From: SIG77 sp045589595
GTDB lineage: Bacteria > Verrucomicrobiota > Lentisphaeria > Victivallales > UBA1829
Direction: 5' to 3'
Assembly (NCBI GenBank): GCA_045589595.1
Contig: JAZNPK010000032.1
Coordinates: 62,001-126,000, forward strand
Length of the DNA: 64,000 nucleotides
Made by a program: the position numbers and the translations under genes. Positions 7,694 through 17,078 of the stretch are shown one piece after another (within the stretch, counting starts at the first letter, position 1; every line of letters starts with the position of its first letter). A model generated the notes under the pieces. The model searched no databases and was not told the DNA's origin. It saw nothing but the letters and a program-made list of their open reading frames with translations.

Positions 7694-10573
7694 ATGACAG
7701 ATATAATCATCCGGGGTGCTTCCGAGCATAACCTGAAACATATTGATGTGACCATCCCGCGGGATTCTCTTACGGTGATCACCGGACTTTCCGGATCGGG
7801 AAAATCGTCCCTGGCATTCGATACCCTTTATGCAGAGGGGCAGCGCCGCTATGTGGAAAGTCTTTCCGCCTACGCCAGACAGTTTCTCGACCGGATGAGC
7901 AAACCCCGGATCGATCACATCGAAGGACTTTCCCCGGCAATCGCCATCGAACAGCGCACGGCAGGCTCCAATCCCAGATCCACAGTGGCGACCGTGACGG
8001 AGATCTATGATTATCTGCGTCTGCTGTATGCCCACACCGGGACGCCTCATTGTCCCGTCTGCGGCAAAGTGCTGAAGGCACAGAATCCCCAGACCATCTG
8101 CGCCAAACTCATGAAAGCGCCGGAAGGTGCCGCCATGATGATCCTTGCACCCTATATCGACGGGAAAAAAGGGGAACACCGGGAGGTCCTGGAAAATATC
8201 CGCAAAGATGGTTTTGTGCGCGCCCGGATCGATGGCGAGATCGTATCGCTGGAAGATGATGAGATCAAACCACTTGCAAAAACAAAACGCCATACGGTCG
8301 AAGCGGTAGTGGACCGTCTGATCTGTGGAAAGATCGATCCCTCCCGTCTGAACGATTCCGTGGAAACGGCGCTGCGCTGCGGCGGCGGAAACATGATCGT
8401 TCTGACGGAAGATGTGGCAAATCCTGACAACAATCCACGGAACCGGAAATGGCTGGAAGAAACCATCAGTGAACATCTCGGCTGTGCCAAATGCGGCGTA
8501 TCATTTTCCCGACTGGAGCCGCGGAATTTTTCGTTCAACAGTCCTTACGGAGCGTGTCCGGTCTGCAACGGTATCGGCACGGAATCGGTCATGGACCCTG
8601 AAAAAGTCATTCCGGATGAAAACAAATCCATCAGCAAGGGCGCGATCCCGGCATGGCGGCGCGGTCCGCGGCGGCTGATCATTTATTACAATCATCTGCT
8701 GAAAAGCCTTGCCATTCATTTTGACGAACCGGATATGCTGGATGTTCCGTGGAAAAAAATTCCGGAAAAGATCCGTCATGCCCTGCTGTACGGAACCGGT
8801 ACGGAGGAAGTGGATTTCAGTTTCTGGATGCGGGGGAAACGGGTGCAGATGCGGAAACCTTTTGAAGGGATCCTGGCAAATCTCCACCGCCGCCGTCAGG
8901 AATCGGAGTCGGATTCGGTCCGTGACAGACTTGCGGAACTGACCATCCGCCAGACCTGCCCGGTCTGTCACGGGAAACGGTTGAAGCCGGAAAGTCTTGC
9001 TGTGGAAATAGCCGGAGTATCCATCGACCGTTTCAATGCCATGTCTGTGGAACAGGCGCTGCAGTTTGTATCGGAACTGAAACTGGACAAAGAAAAAACA
9101 GCCATTGCCGGAGAAATTCTGAAAGAGATCCGGAACAGACTTCATTTTCTGAAGGATGTGGGACTCGGTTATCTGACACTGGACCGGGAATCCGGTACGC
9201 TCTCCGGCGGCGAAGCACAGCGGATCAGACTGGCAACGCAGCTCGGATGCGGGCTGGTGGGCGTCCTCTACATCCTGGATGAACCCAGTATCGGACTGCA
9301 TCAGCGGGACAACGATAAGCTGTTGGCGACCCTCAAACGGCTCCGGGATATCGGTAATACCGTGGTGGTGGTGGAACATGATATCGATACCATTCTTGCA
9401 GCCGATCATGTGATCGACCTCGGTCCTGCTGCCGGTGTCAACGGCGGTGAAGTTGTCGCATCCGGCAAACCGGCGCAGCTGCCGGGATTTCCCCGGTCGC
9501 TCACCGGAAAATATCTTGCGGGAACAGAATCCATTCCCGTACCCGTCAAACGGCTGGGCGGCAGCGGAAAATTTCTTGAGATCATCGGCGCGGAACACAA
9601 CAATCTGAAAAAGATCGATGTATCCATTCCCCTCAACACTTTCACCTGTGTCACCGGGGTATCCGGCAGCGGAAAATCTTCGCTGATCAACGGGATTTTG
9701 CGCCGCGTATTGCAGCGTGAATTCAAAATGGCGGATGCAGAAGATGTACCCGGCAAACACAGGGCGGTCCTCGGTCTGAAACATATTGATAAAGCCATCG
9801 TGATCGATCAGACGCCCATCGGCAGAACGCCCCGGTCCAATCCGGCAACTTATACGGAAATGTTCGGTGCCATCCGCAATCTTTTTGCCGCACTGCCCGA
9901 AGCGAAACTTCGGGGATTCGGGCCCGGCAGATTCAGTTTCAACGTGAAGGGCGGCAGATGCGAGGAATGTCAGGGCGACGGCATCAAAAAAATCGAAATG
10001 CAGTTCCTGCCGGATGTGTATGTGGAATGTTCGGCGTGTCACGGAAAACGGTTCAACAACGAAACGCTTTCTGTTTGCTACAAAAAGAAAAATATTGCCG
10101 AAGTTCTGGATATGACTGTGGCGGAAGCCTGCGATTTCTTTGAAGCGGTCCCCACCATTGCCCGGAAACTCAATACCCTCAAAGAAGTGGGACTCGGCTA
10201 TATCCAGTTGGGACAGCCCGCCACAACGCTGTCCGGCGGCGAAGCGCAGCGCGTCAAACTCGCCACAGAACTTGCCCGTGTGCCGCGCGGTCATACCATT
10301 TATATTCTGGATGAACCGACAACCGGGTTGCATATTGCTGATATCAAACAACTTCTGGATGTTTTATTCAAGTTGCGCGACAAAGGGAACACCATTCTCG
10401 TCATTGAACATAATCTGGATGTGGCGAAAGTGGCGGATCATATTATCGATCTCGGTCCCGAAGGCGGTGACGGCGGCGGTTCGCTTGTGGCTGCCGGTAC
10501 GCCCGAACAGGTGGCTGCCGTGCCGGAATCTTATACCGGACAATATTTGAAACGCATCCTCGGTATCTCATGA
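7694..10573 (+). CDS. uvrA: Excinuclease ABC subunit A
   Basis: UvrA is the damage-sensing ATPase of nucleotide excision repair and loads UvrB. The 959-residue protein has two ABC ATPase halves: Walker A GLSGSGKSS and GVSGSGKSS, and signatures LSGGEAQRI and LSGGEAQRV. Zinc modules appear as CAKC...CPVC near residue 270 and CEEC...CSAC in the second half. The ATG at 7694 is chosen from the strong ribosome site (GGAGGAGGAAGAG); longer in-frame readings overlap the promoter. Its stop overlaps the next start (ATGA), coupling it to a lipoprotein gene. Confidence 0.97.
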   Translation: MTDIIIRGASEHNLKHIDVTIPRDSLTVITGLSGSGKSSLAFDTLYAEGQRRYVESLSAYARQFLDRMSKPRIDHIEGLSPAIAIEQRTAGSNPRSTVATVTEIYDYLRLLYAHTGTPHCPVCGKVLKAQNPQTICAKLMKAPEGAAMMILAPYIDGKKGEHREVLENIRKDGFVRARIDGEIVSLEDDEIKPLAKTKRHTVEAVVDRLICGKIDPSRLNDSVETALRCGGGNMIVLTEDVANPDNNPRNRKWLEETISEHLGCAKCGVSFSRLEPRNFSFNSPYGACPVCNGIGTESVMDPEKVIPDENKSISKGAIPAWRRGPRRLIIYYNHLLKSLAIHFDEPDMLDVPWKKIPEKIRHALLYGTGTEEVDFSFWMRGKRVQMRKPFEGILANLHRRRQESESDSVRDRLAELTIRQTCPVCHGKRLKPESLAVEIAGVSIDRFNAMSVEQALQFVSELKLDKEKTAIAGEILKEIRNRLHFLKDVGLGYLTLDRESGTLSGGEAQRIRLATQLGCGLVGVLYILDEPSIGLHQRDNDKLLATLKRLRDIGNTVVVVEHDIDTILAADHVIDLGPAAGVNGGEVVASGKPAQLPGFPRSLTGKYLAGTESIPVPVKRLGGSGKFLEIIGAEHNNLKKIDVSIPLNTFTCVTGVSGSGKSSLINGILRRVLQREFKMADAEDVPGKHRAVLGLKHIDKAIVIDQTPIGRTPRSNPATYTEMFGAIRNLFAALPEAKLRGFGPGRFSFNVKGGRCEECQGDGIKKIEMQFLPDVYVECSACHGKRFNNETLSVCYKKKNIAEVLDMTVAEACDFFEAVPTIARKLNTLKEVGLGYIQLGQPATTLSGGEAQRVKLATELARVPRGHTIYILDEPTTGLHIADIKQLLDVLFKLRDKGNTILVIEHNLDVAKVADHIIDLGPEGGDGGGSLVAAGTPEQVAAVPESYTGQYLKRILGIS

Positions 10574-11571
10574 AAAAATTTTTCCGATTTCTGTTTCTGA
10601 CTGTTCTGTTGGCGATCCTTTCCGCCTGCCGGCATATTCCCGAAGCCGGGGAACTCGGACTGCCTTCTTTCATCGGCGAAGATACGGTGATCTATGTTCC
10701 CGGATGGCAGAGTCAGCAGGGAGAGGAATATGAAAAAATGGTGCGGGAACGGCAGGAACGGGAAATCGATTATCTGCAGAAAACCTTTCCCGGCTGTCAG
10801 GTGGCTTATTTGTACTGGAATAACGATGTGTCGTGGTCGGAATGTGTTGCAAATGCGGCAGATCTGACAAAAAAATTGTATCAGTATCTCCGGACATTGC
10901 CGGCAGCAGAACGGGACCGGATCATTCTTGCCGGACATTCGCTCGGTGCAAAAACGGTGATCAATACCATGGCATCTCTGCAACGCCACAAATGCCGTAT
11001 TCAGCAGGGCGTTTTTCTCGGAGCTGCACTTGCCGATAACGATCCGGATATCGACCGGGCGGTCAAAGCCTCTGTCAAACCCGTGATCAATGTGTACAGC
11101 CCCGCTGACGGAACATTGCGGTTTCTGCTGGGATCGTTGCGGAAAGCCGGTCCACTCGGCGCATACGGAAATGCAAAACCTTATCCGCCTGAACGATTTC
11201 TGCAGTATCGCGTTACCCCCCATTTCACGGGGAGCGACTGGATCCATAATCACTGGAGCGTTTTTTATCTGGAACGGCTCCAGCAGGCTTTGTCCACACC
11301 GGATACCCCGAATGAGATCCATCCTCCGGAACCCCGGTTGAAGATCCCGTATAAAACCCGGAAATCAAATTATGTTTCCGGCACATCTGCTGTCATCCCG
11401 TGGAAAACTTTGCGCAGTTCCCACGGATGGCGGCTCCAGCAGAACAAGATCCTGCCGCTGCAATGCCGTCTCATCGACCGGCGCGATTTCATCCGCGCGG
11501 AAGGCAATAAAAAAGAAATGACCGAATCTTTCGACTCGGTCATGAAACAATTGAAGATCAGAAATCACTGA
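10570..11571 (+). CDS. Lipoprotein with alpha/beta-hydrolase fold
   Basis: The N-terminus is a lipoprotein signal with Cys20 in LSAC. The rest reads as an alpha/beta-hydrolase: strand VIYVPGW (about 40-45) and nucleophile elbow GHSLGA with Ser124. A later SPADG could carry the acid and a histidine near NHWSVF the base. The closest general match is the DUF726/serine esterase type; the substrate is unknown. It is probably a lipid- or ester-cleaving enzyme anchored in the envelope. It overlaps the uvrA stop by four bases but no functional link is obvious. The C-terminal 100 residues are basic and not recognised. Its 3' end overlaps the converging gene by 14 bases. Confidence 0.65.
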   Translation: MKKFFRFLFLTVLLAILSACRHIPEAGELGLPSFIGEDTVIYVPGWQSQQGEEYEKMVRERQEREIDYLQKTFPGCQVAYLYWNNDVSWSECVANAADLTKKLYQYLRTLPAAERDRIILAGHSLGAKTVINTMASLQRHKCRIQQGVFLGAALADNDPDIDRAVKASVKPVINVYSPADGTLRFLLGSLRKAGPLGAYGNAKPYPPERFLQYRVTPHFTGSDWIHNHWSVFYLERLQQALSTPDTPNEIHPPEPRLKIPYKTRKSNYVSGTSAVIPWKTLRSSHGWRLQQNKILPLQCRLIDRRDFIRAEGNKKEMTESFDSVMKQLKIRNH

Positions 11572-11965
11572 TCACAAACCGTATTTGAAGTGCCTGAAGC
11601 GAAAGATCCACCAGGATCGGTTTGGTGTACTGAATACGGAAATAAGAATCCCCGCAAACCGCACCCGATAACAACGCAGAGACCTTATCCGCCAGCGGCA
11701 GCAACTTCGCAGACGCCCAGAGATCCTCGCCGTCAACACACAGGATCACATCGATCGCCTGACAACGCAACGGCTCATTGCCGAAATCCGCTTCCCGGAT
11801 CGCTACCACAGCCGCCGGTAAACGCAGCGCAGGAAATAATTCCGGGATCTGCTCCGCCTGCTTCTCGCCCAGCAAATAAGTTGTCCATTCCGGAGACGAT
11901 TGAAGACGCAATACCGTAAACTCCACCAACTCCGCCGTCGCTTTCAATTCATTCGTAACCGCCAT
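11558..11965 (-). CDS. Unknown 135-residue protein
   Basis: I cannot assign a family. The protein has an N-terminal helical stretch and then beta-rich sequence (AVVAIREADFGN, IDVILCVDGED, YFRIQYTKPILVDL). The pattern loosely recalls small phage tail-completion proteins, but no other phage gene is nearby, so this is only a resemblance. A good ribosome site (AAAGGAG) lies about 11 bases before the ATG, so it is probably translated. Its end overlaps the 3' end of the hydrolase gene by 14 bases. A hairpin repeat block begins about 65 bases upstream of its start. Confidence 0.5.
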   Translation of the reverse strand: MAVTNELKATAELVEFTVLRLQSSPEWTTYLLGEKQAEQIPELFPALRLPAAVVAIREADFGNEPLRCQAIDVILCVDGEDLWASAKLLPLADKVSALLSGAVCGDSYFRIQYTKPILVDLSLQALQIRFVISDF

Positions 11966-12029
11966 AATGCTTTCACACTCCTTTCAAAGTTGTCTTTGTA
12001 AAGGCGGAAAGCGTCAAATAAAATGATGA

Positions 12030-12258
12030 TAAGATGTGTGTTTCGCACTGCCGTGCGACCAGCGGACTGCCGCTGGACCGCAGCAAGGGCACAGCCCTTG
12101 ACGTTGAGCAGAAAACTTGCACTTCGTGCGGCGTTTTCTGCCATAGTCATCACTGCACGCTGTGATGACGGAAGGAATAGAGCAGCACTCTGTCTTGATT
12201 GTGCTATTGAGTAAGCGAAGCGTTATGAAATAGCACTGTATGGCACACTCTGTGTGTG
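12030..12258 (+). repeat. Multi-hairpin intergenic repeat, copy 2
   Basis: This is a complete-looking unit in plus orientation. Stems are at 12043-12058 (TCGCAC/GTGCGA), 12059-12076 (CCAGCGG/CCGCTGG), 12084-12100 (core CAAGGGCACAGCCCTTG), 12108-12141 (GCAGAAAAC/GTTTTCTGC) and 12146-12169 (GTCATCAC/GTGATGAC). They are followed by 12201-12236 (GTGCTATT/AATAGCAC around AAGCGAAGCGTT) and 12242-12256 (CACAC/GTGTG). It abuts the 3' end of the LD-carboxypeptidase gene, whose stop codon (12260-12262) directly follows the terminal GTGTGT run. Confidence 0.85.
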
Positions 12259-12259
12259 T

Positions 12260-13159
12260 TTAGAAGGAGATTTGAGCGGTTGTTGTGATTGTGATTTGTT
12301 GTCCTGCAACGAAAGAAAATGATGGAATGCAATGAGCGAAAGGCAGACCGGTGAGGAATGGGGTATCGGGATTCCGTTTACTGAATCGACGGAAGATCCT
12401 CATTTTTTCGTCATCGGATCCGCAATCGCCGGAGAAGGAACCGATGATGATGGCGGCGGCGTTCCGGATGATTCCGGCGAGTTCGAGTTGAAGCATCATG
12501 CGGTCGATTTTCCGGGGTTCTTCATCGATATCTTCCACGGCGATGATCGTATTCCGGAGATCGGGCATCCACGGTGTGCCGCAGTAACTGATGAGCAGGG
12601 AGAGGTTGACCGGTACCAGCGGGGCGGTGATCTGCCGGGTGAGGGTGGTCAGCGGCTGCAGGGGAAGTGTTTCCGGCGGACATGATTCACCCAGAGCGCA
12701 GGCGATGGCGCGTTTCATATATTTTGTTGTAAAACCATCAAGTACAGGTATGTGTTTGACCATTGGCGTCATGACAGGGCATCCGGCGTGCTGCGACATC
12801 ATTGCAAGGTGCAGTGCGGTAATGTCGCTGTATCCGCAGATGGGCAGATTCCGTTTGCGGAGCAGGTCCCAGTCGATGAGTCCGGGCAGGTATGCGGCAC
12901 CGTAACCGCCCCGGGAACAGAGGATCAGTTGAATGGAATCATCCCGGATCAGGGAATTGAGATCGTTTGCGCGGGTGATATCGCTGCCGCCGAAATAATC
13001 TTCTTCGCCGGCGGTGAGGATGTTTTCAGCGCAGACCGTTTCGATCCCGTATGAATGGATCAAATCGAGTCCCGCCTGAAGTTCGCCGGGATCGGGCAGT
13101 TTTGAGGGGGAACAGATCCCGATTTTTTTCAATGAGGCAGGAAACGGGGAAAGGTGCAT
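12260..13159 (-). CDS. ldcA: LD-carboxypeptidase (S66 family)
   Basis: S66 peptidases trim the terminal D-Ala from murein tetrapeptides during peptidoglycan recycling, or process related peptides. The 299-residue protein has nucleophile Ser111 in CGYSDIT, Glu209 in VEDIDEEPRKIDR and His276 in GLPFAH, matching the Ser-Glu-His triad. SRGGYGA (82-88) forms the expected turn. The usual GGNLSLL segment reads VPVNLSLL here, a small departure. No signal peptide is seen, which fits a cytoplasmic recycling enzyme. Transcription should start at the promoter at 13200-13228. A MccF-like self-immunity role is possible but nothing nearby supports it. Confidence 0.87.
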   Translation of the reverse strand: MHLSPFPASLKKIGICSPSKLPDPGELQAGLDLIHSYGIETVCAENILTAGEEDYFGGSDITRANDLNSLIRDDSIQLILCSRGGYGAAYLPGLIDWDLLRKRNLPICGYSDITALHLAMMSQHAGCPVMTPMVKHIPVLDGFTTKYMKRAIACALGESCPPETLPLQPLTTLTRQITAPLVPVNLSLLISYCGTPWMPDLRNTIIAVEDIDEEPRKIDRMMLQLELAGIIRNAAAIIIGSFSGDCGSDDEKMRIFRRFSKRNPDTPFLTGLPFAHCIPSFSFVAGQQITITTTAQISF

Positions 13160-13199
13160 AATTTGATCCTTTATCAGTGAAGTTCATTTTTACTGTGTC

Positions 13200-13228
13200 A
13201 ATTTAGTACGGAATGGCAAAAAAATCAA
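13200..13228 (-). promoter_or_regulatory. Promoter for the LD-carboxypeptidase gene
   Basis: Read on the minus strand, TTGATT (13228-13223) and TAAATT (13205-13200) are 17 bases apart. This places the start of transcription about 30 bases before the ATG at 13159. Confidence 0.55.
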
Positions 13229-13246
13229 GCGAAAATCCGGAAGTGA

Positions 13247-13275
13247 TTTTAATTTCTGCAAAGTGGTGATATATT
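13247..13275 (+). promoter_or_regulatory. Probable promoter for the Gfo/Idh/MocA gene
   Basis: The -10 TATATT (13270-13275) has a TG one base upstream, making an extended -10. The -35 position (13247-13252, TTTTAA) is poor. The gene's ATG is 65 bases downstream. Confidence 0.45.
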
Positions 13276-13340
13276 ATTAACATAATTATCAGAAAAAGAT
13301 TGCCGGTTTATAAAATCTACAACATGAAGGAGACAGGATC

Positions 13341-14537
13341 ATGGCAACAAAGAAAGCCCCGGTAAAAAAGAAATGTGCGGCGAAAAAAACAGCACCCAAA
13401 GGAAAAATCGTGAAAGTTGCCGTGATCGGATGCGGCGCCCGTGGAGCCGGAGTTGTGAAAAATCTGCTACGCGACTCCAACCGCTGCGTGAAAGTCATAT
13501 CTGCGTATGACCCGGACAAAGCCCAGTGTGAACGCGCCATGAGCAAAGAGATCTGGGATCAGCCCGATATGAAGATCTGTTCCAGTTATCAGGAAGCGAT
13601 CGCGGTCCCGGGCGTGGAATGGGTAATGGTGTTTTCTCCCAACGCTTATCATCACGAAGGGATCCTGGAAGGATTCCGTCAGGGCAAACATGTGTTTACG
13701 GAAAAACCCCTTGCAACTTCCATTGAAGACTGTCAGAAGATCTTTGATGCCCATCAGAAATCCGGCGTGAAATTTGCCACCGGTTTCGTGCTGCGTTTCT
13801 CTCCGCTCTACCGGAAAGTGAAAGAATTGCTGGCATCCGGCGCATTCGGCAAACTGATCAGCATCGACGCCAACGAAAATATTGCCCCGAGCCACGGCGC
13901 ATATATCATGCGTAACTGGCGCAGACATACCAGCGAAGCCGGACCCCATATCCTCGAAAAATGCTGTCACGACCTGGACCTTCTGAACTGGTTTGTTGAC
14001 AGCAAGGCAAGCCGGATCGCAGCGTTCGGCGGCAGAGATTTCTTCCTGCCCGAAAACAAGGGAATGGATCAGGAATTTCCCTGCTTCCTCAATACATGGT
14101 GGGACGCACACGCGATCGATACCGCGTTCTCCGGCGATACCGACCTGATGGATAATACCGTTGCGATCTTCGAATACCGGAACGGCGTCCGCGTCCAGTT
14201 CCAGGCAACGATGTCCAACGCGATCCCGGAACGGCGTATGATGTTCTGCTGCAGCCGCGGAACCATCATTGCAGAATGTTATGCAAGTACCGTAAGCTGG
14301 CAGCTGCTCGGTCAGAACCGTCAGACCATCCACTTCGGCGGCGATGGGCACGGCGGCGGCGACTCCTTCCTCATGAAAGAACTCTACGAAGGCGCAATGA
14401 CACAGAAAGATGCCATGCCCTCCTGCAGCGGAAACGAAGGTCTGGAATCCGCCGTCCTCGCGCTCGGTATCGATAAAGCCGCACGGACCGGTAAGACCGT
14501 CGATATGGAACCCGTCTGGAAAAAACTGAAACGCTGA
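13341..14537 (+). CDS. Gfo/Idh/MocA family oxidoreductase with basic N-terminal tail
   Basis: Residues about 25-150 form a Rossmann NAD(P) domain (VAVIGCGARGAG) with FTEKPLATS, which contains the conserved Glu-Lys-Pro. The C-terminal half is the usual substrate domain, with HCHDLDLL-like CCHDLDLLNWF and HGGGD. Such enzymes oxidise or reduce sugars, inositols and related compounds; the substrate is not predictable here. The first 22 residues are odd: Lys/Ala-rich like a histone H1 tail, with no twin-arginine or Sec signal. The start is secure (GAAGGAG ten bases upstream). It appears monocistronic, followed by a large palindromic block. Confidence 0.85.
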   Translation: MATKKAPVKKKCAAKKTAPKGKIVKVAVIGCGARGAGVVKNLLRDSNRCVKVISAYDPDKAQCERAMSKEIWDQPDMKICSSYQEAIAVPGVEWVMVFSPNAYHHEGILEGFRQGKHVFTEKPLATSIEDCQKIFDAHQKSGVKFATGFVLRFSPLYRKVKELLASGAFGKLISIDANENIAPSHGAYIMRNWRRHTSEAGPHILEKCCHDLDLLNWFVDSKASRIAAFGGRDFFLPENKGMDQEFPCFLNTWWDAHAIDTAFSGDTDLMDNTVAIFEYRNGVRVQFQATMSNAIPERRMMFCCSRGTIIAECYASTVSWQLLGQNRQTIHFGGDGHGGGDSFLMKELYEGAMTQKDAMPSCSGNEGLESAVLALGIDKAARTGKTVDMEPVWKKLKR

Positions 14538-14565
14538 TCCACAGCGCTTTTCGGCAGGTCGCCGT

Positions 14566-14717
14566 CACACACACACACGACCGGCGCAGGATCCGCCCCG
14601 CCCGCGCCGCGAGCGGGGCGTGTTCGTTTTCAGCGGGCGGCGGGCGGCACCGTCCGCCGCGCTGAAAACGGCACAGCCGGGCGGTTTGACCGCCCGGCGA
14701 TCCTGCGCCGGTGTGTG
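14566..14717 (+). repeat. Cloverleaf-like palindromic block A
   Basis: A 13-bp outer stem (14581-14593 with 14699-14711), extended by ACACACAC/GTGTGTGT across a two-base bulge, encloses three hairpins: 14594-14620 (8 bp), 14626-14669 (10 bp, GTTTTCAGCG/CGCTGAAAAC) and 14676-14698 (9 bp, loop TTTGA). GGCACAGCC at 14670-14678 matches the core of the other hairpin repeats. The block follows the Gfo/Idh/MocA stop codon and has the same plan as 39727-39841. Confidence 0.8.
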
Positions 14718-14762
14718 TGGCGGCGGCTGACATTTTTTCAGGAATAAAAATCAAAAAACGGC

Positions 14763-14791
14763 TTGACAAAACTTTGTTCCGGTGTTTTAGT
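14763..14791 (+). promoter_or_regulatory. Promoter for the ankyrin gene
   Basis: TTGACA (14763-14768) is a consensus -35; 17 bases later TTTAGT (14786-14791) is a fair -10. The ATG is 43 bases further and is preceded by AGCAGGAG. Confidence 0.5.
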
Positions 14792-14834
14792 ACTTTACTC
14801 ATTTAAACGCTAAGGACAGCAGGAGATTTTTTGA

Positions 14835-16940
14835 ATGAAGATGATGATGCGGGCATTGCTTTTATTTCTTTTTCTTTTTTCCGGTATTTTTCTGTATGGT
14901 GATTTGCGCAAGTCGGTACAATCCCGTCTGAAGAAAGGGGATCCGAAAGATATTCTGTTTTCATCCATCCATCATCCGGATTTTGACTTGAAGATCCTCA
15001 AGCTGATCATGAGCAAACTGGAAAATTTTGATGTGCAGTCGGAACAGCGCAGGCGTACGATCCTTCATTATCTTGTGACGCATCTGCCGCGGGACTATTC
15101 GTCCGGCAGAAAGCGCGGCACGACCCAGTACAAATTGAATATGCGCGGTGTCCGTGAGCGGATCGCCATGATCAAATATTGTCTTGCCAACAAAGCGGAT
15201 CTGACGATCGTGGATTACCGGGGGCGTCCGATCCTTTACGAAGCATGCAATTCGGGCAGTGTGGACATTGTAAAGGTCCTGATCGAGGCGGGTGCGGACA
15301 AATTTGTGGTGAACCCTCTGAAAAACACGATCCTTCATGCGGCGGTAGTTTCCGGAAACATTGATTTGGTGAAATATCTGTTGAGTATCGGTTTGGATCT
15401 GAATGCCGCAAACATGAACGGAATGAAACCGGTTCACATGGCGGTGAGCGTTCATTCCGAAAAATTTGAATTGTCTGTCGCCATGTTGAAATTCCTGTTG
15501 TCCCAGAAAGTCGATATGGAAGATACGGACCGTTATGGGCGTAATCTGCATCATGTGGCTGCGGCTCACGCCAATATCCCGGCGATCGAATATCTGCTGA
15601 AACTGGGCAAACCGTCACCTGATATGGCGGACAAAAACGGGGAAACGCCCCTGTTTGTTGCGGCGTCACGGGGGAATTTTGAAACATTTGAAGTTCTGCA
15701 CGGCACGAAAGCGGATTGCAATGCCAGACAGAAAAATACAGGCTACACGCCGTTGATGATCGCTTTGCTCAATGAATCGCATGCTGCAAATGCCACCGGT
15801 ATTTTCCGGCCTGAAAATATTCAGCATCTTTCCGGAGCTTATCAGAAAAAATATAAAGAGATCATTACAGTTCTGTTGAAATCCATCAAGGATGTGAACG
15901 ATGCGGATCTGGAAGGCAACACCCTGCTGCACTTCGCGGCGATGAACGGGAACGAGGATGTTGTCCGGGCGCTCATCCGGCGCAATGTGGATGTGAACAT
16001 CAGAAACAAAAAGGGGGAAACCCCGGTCATGCTGGCAGCCCGTTACGGCAAAGAGGGCGTCCTGCGTCTGCTTTCTGCCAAAGGTGCTGATACGGATGTG
16101 GCGGATGATTCCGGCATTACCATGCTCCACAAAGCTGCAATGTCGGGCAATGAAGAAATGCTGAAACGCCTTGCAACGAAAAAAATGGACATCAATGTCC
16201 GTGACAAAAACGGCAATACGCCGCTGATGCTGGGCGTCAATCAGATAAAAACGGTTGAATTTTTCATAAAACACAATGCCGATCTGACACTGGTCAACAA
16301 TCAGAACCAGACATTGCTGCATTGTGCGGCGATGCGCGGAAATCCGAAGACGATCCAGCTTCTCCTGAACGAACACAAGTTTGATCTGAATGCCAGAGAC
16401 AAAAACGGCAATACGCCGCTGATGGCTGCCGCTTACAGCGGAAATCCGTCGTCTGTGCGGGTGCTGATCAATGCCGGTGCAGATGTTTCCATCGCGGACA
16501 ACAACAAGCGCAATCTGTTCATGGCGGCAGTGCTGTGCGATTCCATCGATTTGATGAAACAGCTGAAATCCTCCGGTAAATTCCAGATCAATGCGGTCGA
16601 TTCCATGGGCTTTTCCGCTCTGGTCCTGGCGGTCCGGGCGCAGAAAATGCAAATCGTCAAATATCTGCTGAACTCCGGTGCGAATCCCGTCTGTCAGGTC
16701 GGACCGCAGAAGTACGATATTTTCCATTTCGTCGCCGAAAACAAAGCAATGAGCGATTTGCTCGCAGATGCCATCGGCAAACGGTCCTTTGAAAAGATGT
16801 CTGCCCCTGTTCCTGCTCCGGCAGCAACACCGGCAGCGGCTCCTCCGCCGCCGCAGAAAAAGCCGTCTGTTCAGAAACCGGAACAGCCTGAAACGCCGGC
16901 GAAGATCAACGACGACGCATTCCGCGGCGATCAGTGGTAA
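14835..16940 (+). CDS. Secreted ankyrin-repeat protein
   Basis: The 701-residue protein starts with a signal peptide (MKMMMRALLLFLFLFSG), then an N-terminal region with few repeats. From about 100 to 640 there are roughly a dozen to fifteen ankyrin repeats, recognisable as GNTPLM, LLHFAAMNGNEDVV and VLINAGADVSIAD units. The C-terminal 60 residues are Pro/Ala-rich and disordered. Ankyrin arrays bind other proteins. With export, the place of action is the periplasm or outside, so it might be an envelope scaffold or act on a host or neighbour; neither is shown. It has its own promoter and stands alone. Confidence 0.85.
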   Translation: MKMMMRALLLFLFLFSGIFLYGDLRKSVQSRLKKGDPKDILFSSIHHPDFDLKILKLIMSKLENFDVQSEQRRRTILHYLVTHLPRDYSSGRKRGTTQYKLNMRGVRERIAMIKYCLANKADLTIVDYRGRPILYEACNSGSVDIVKVLIEAGADKFVVNPLKNTILHAAVVSGNIDLVKYLLSIGLDLNAANMNGMKPVHMAVSVHSEKFELSVAMLKFLLSQKVDMEDTDRYGRNLHHVAAAHANIPAIEYLLKLGKPSPDMADKNGETPLFVAASRGNFETFEVLHGTKADCNARQKNTGYTPLMIALLNESHAANATGIFRPENIQHLSGAYQKKYKEIITVLLKSIKDVNDADLEGNTLLHFAAMNGNEDVVRALIRRNVDVNIRNKKGETPVMLAARYGKEGVLRLLSAKGADTDVADDSGITMLHKAAMSGNEEMLKRLATKKMDINVRDKNGNTPLMLGVNQIKTVEFFIKHNADLTLVNNQNQTLLHCAAMRGNPKTIQLLLNEHKFDLNARDKNGNTPLMAAAYSGNPSSVRVLINAGADVSIADNNKRNLFMAAVLCDSIDLMKQLKSSGKFQINAVDSMGFSALVLAVRAQKMQIVKYLLNSGANPVCQVGPQKYDIFHFVAENKAMSDLLADAIGKRSFEKMSAPVPAPAATPAAAPPPPQKKPSVQKPEQPETPAKINDDAFRGDQW

Positions 16941-17004
16941 ACCGTTCTGCTGCATCCACCCGGTCCGGGTGTATCTGCAAGTCTTTTTATTCATAAAAAT
17001 GCGC

Positions 17005-17033
17005 TTGCAAAATGAACATTCCCGTGTTACATT
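17005..17033 (+). promoter_or_regulatory. Promoter for the 17079-23948 gene set
   Basis: TTGCAA (17005-17010) and TACATT (17028-17033) are 17 bases apart, with TG one base before the -10. The first ATG is 45 bases downstream with AGGAGG about eight bases before it. Confidence 0.55.
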
Positions 17034-17078
17034 ACCGGGATAAGGCAACCGTTATATTTTTACAGGAGGATCAGTTTT

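Noticed and set aside
11558..11965. Prophage remnant
   Set aside because: One small protein loosely recalls phage tail proteins, but no integrase, capsid or att-like repeats are nearby.
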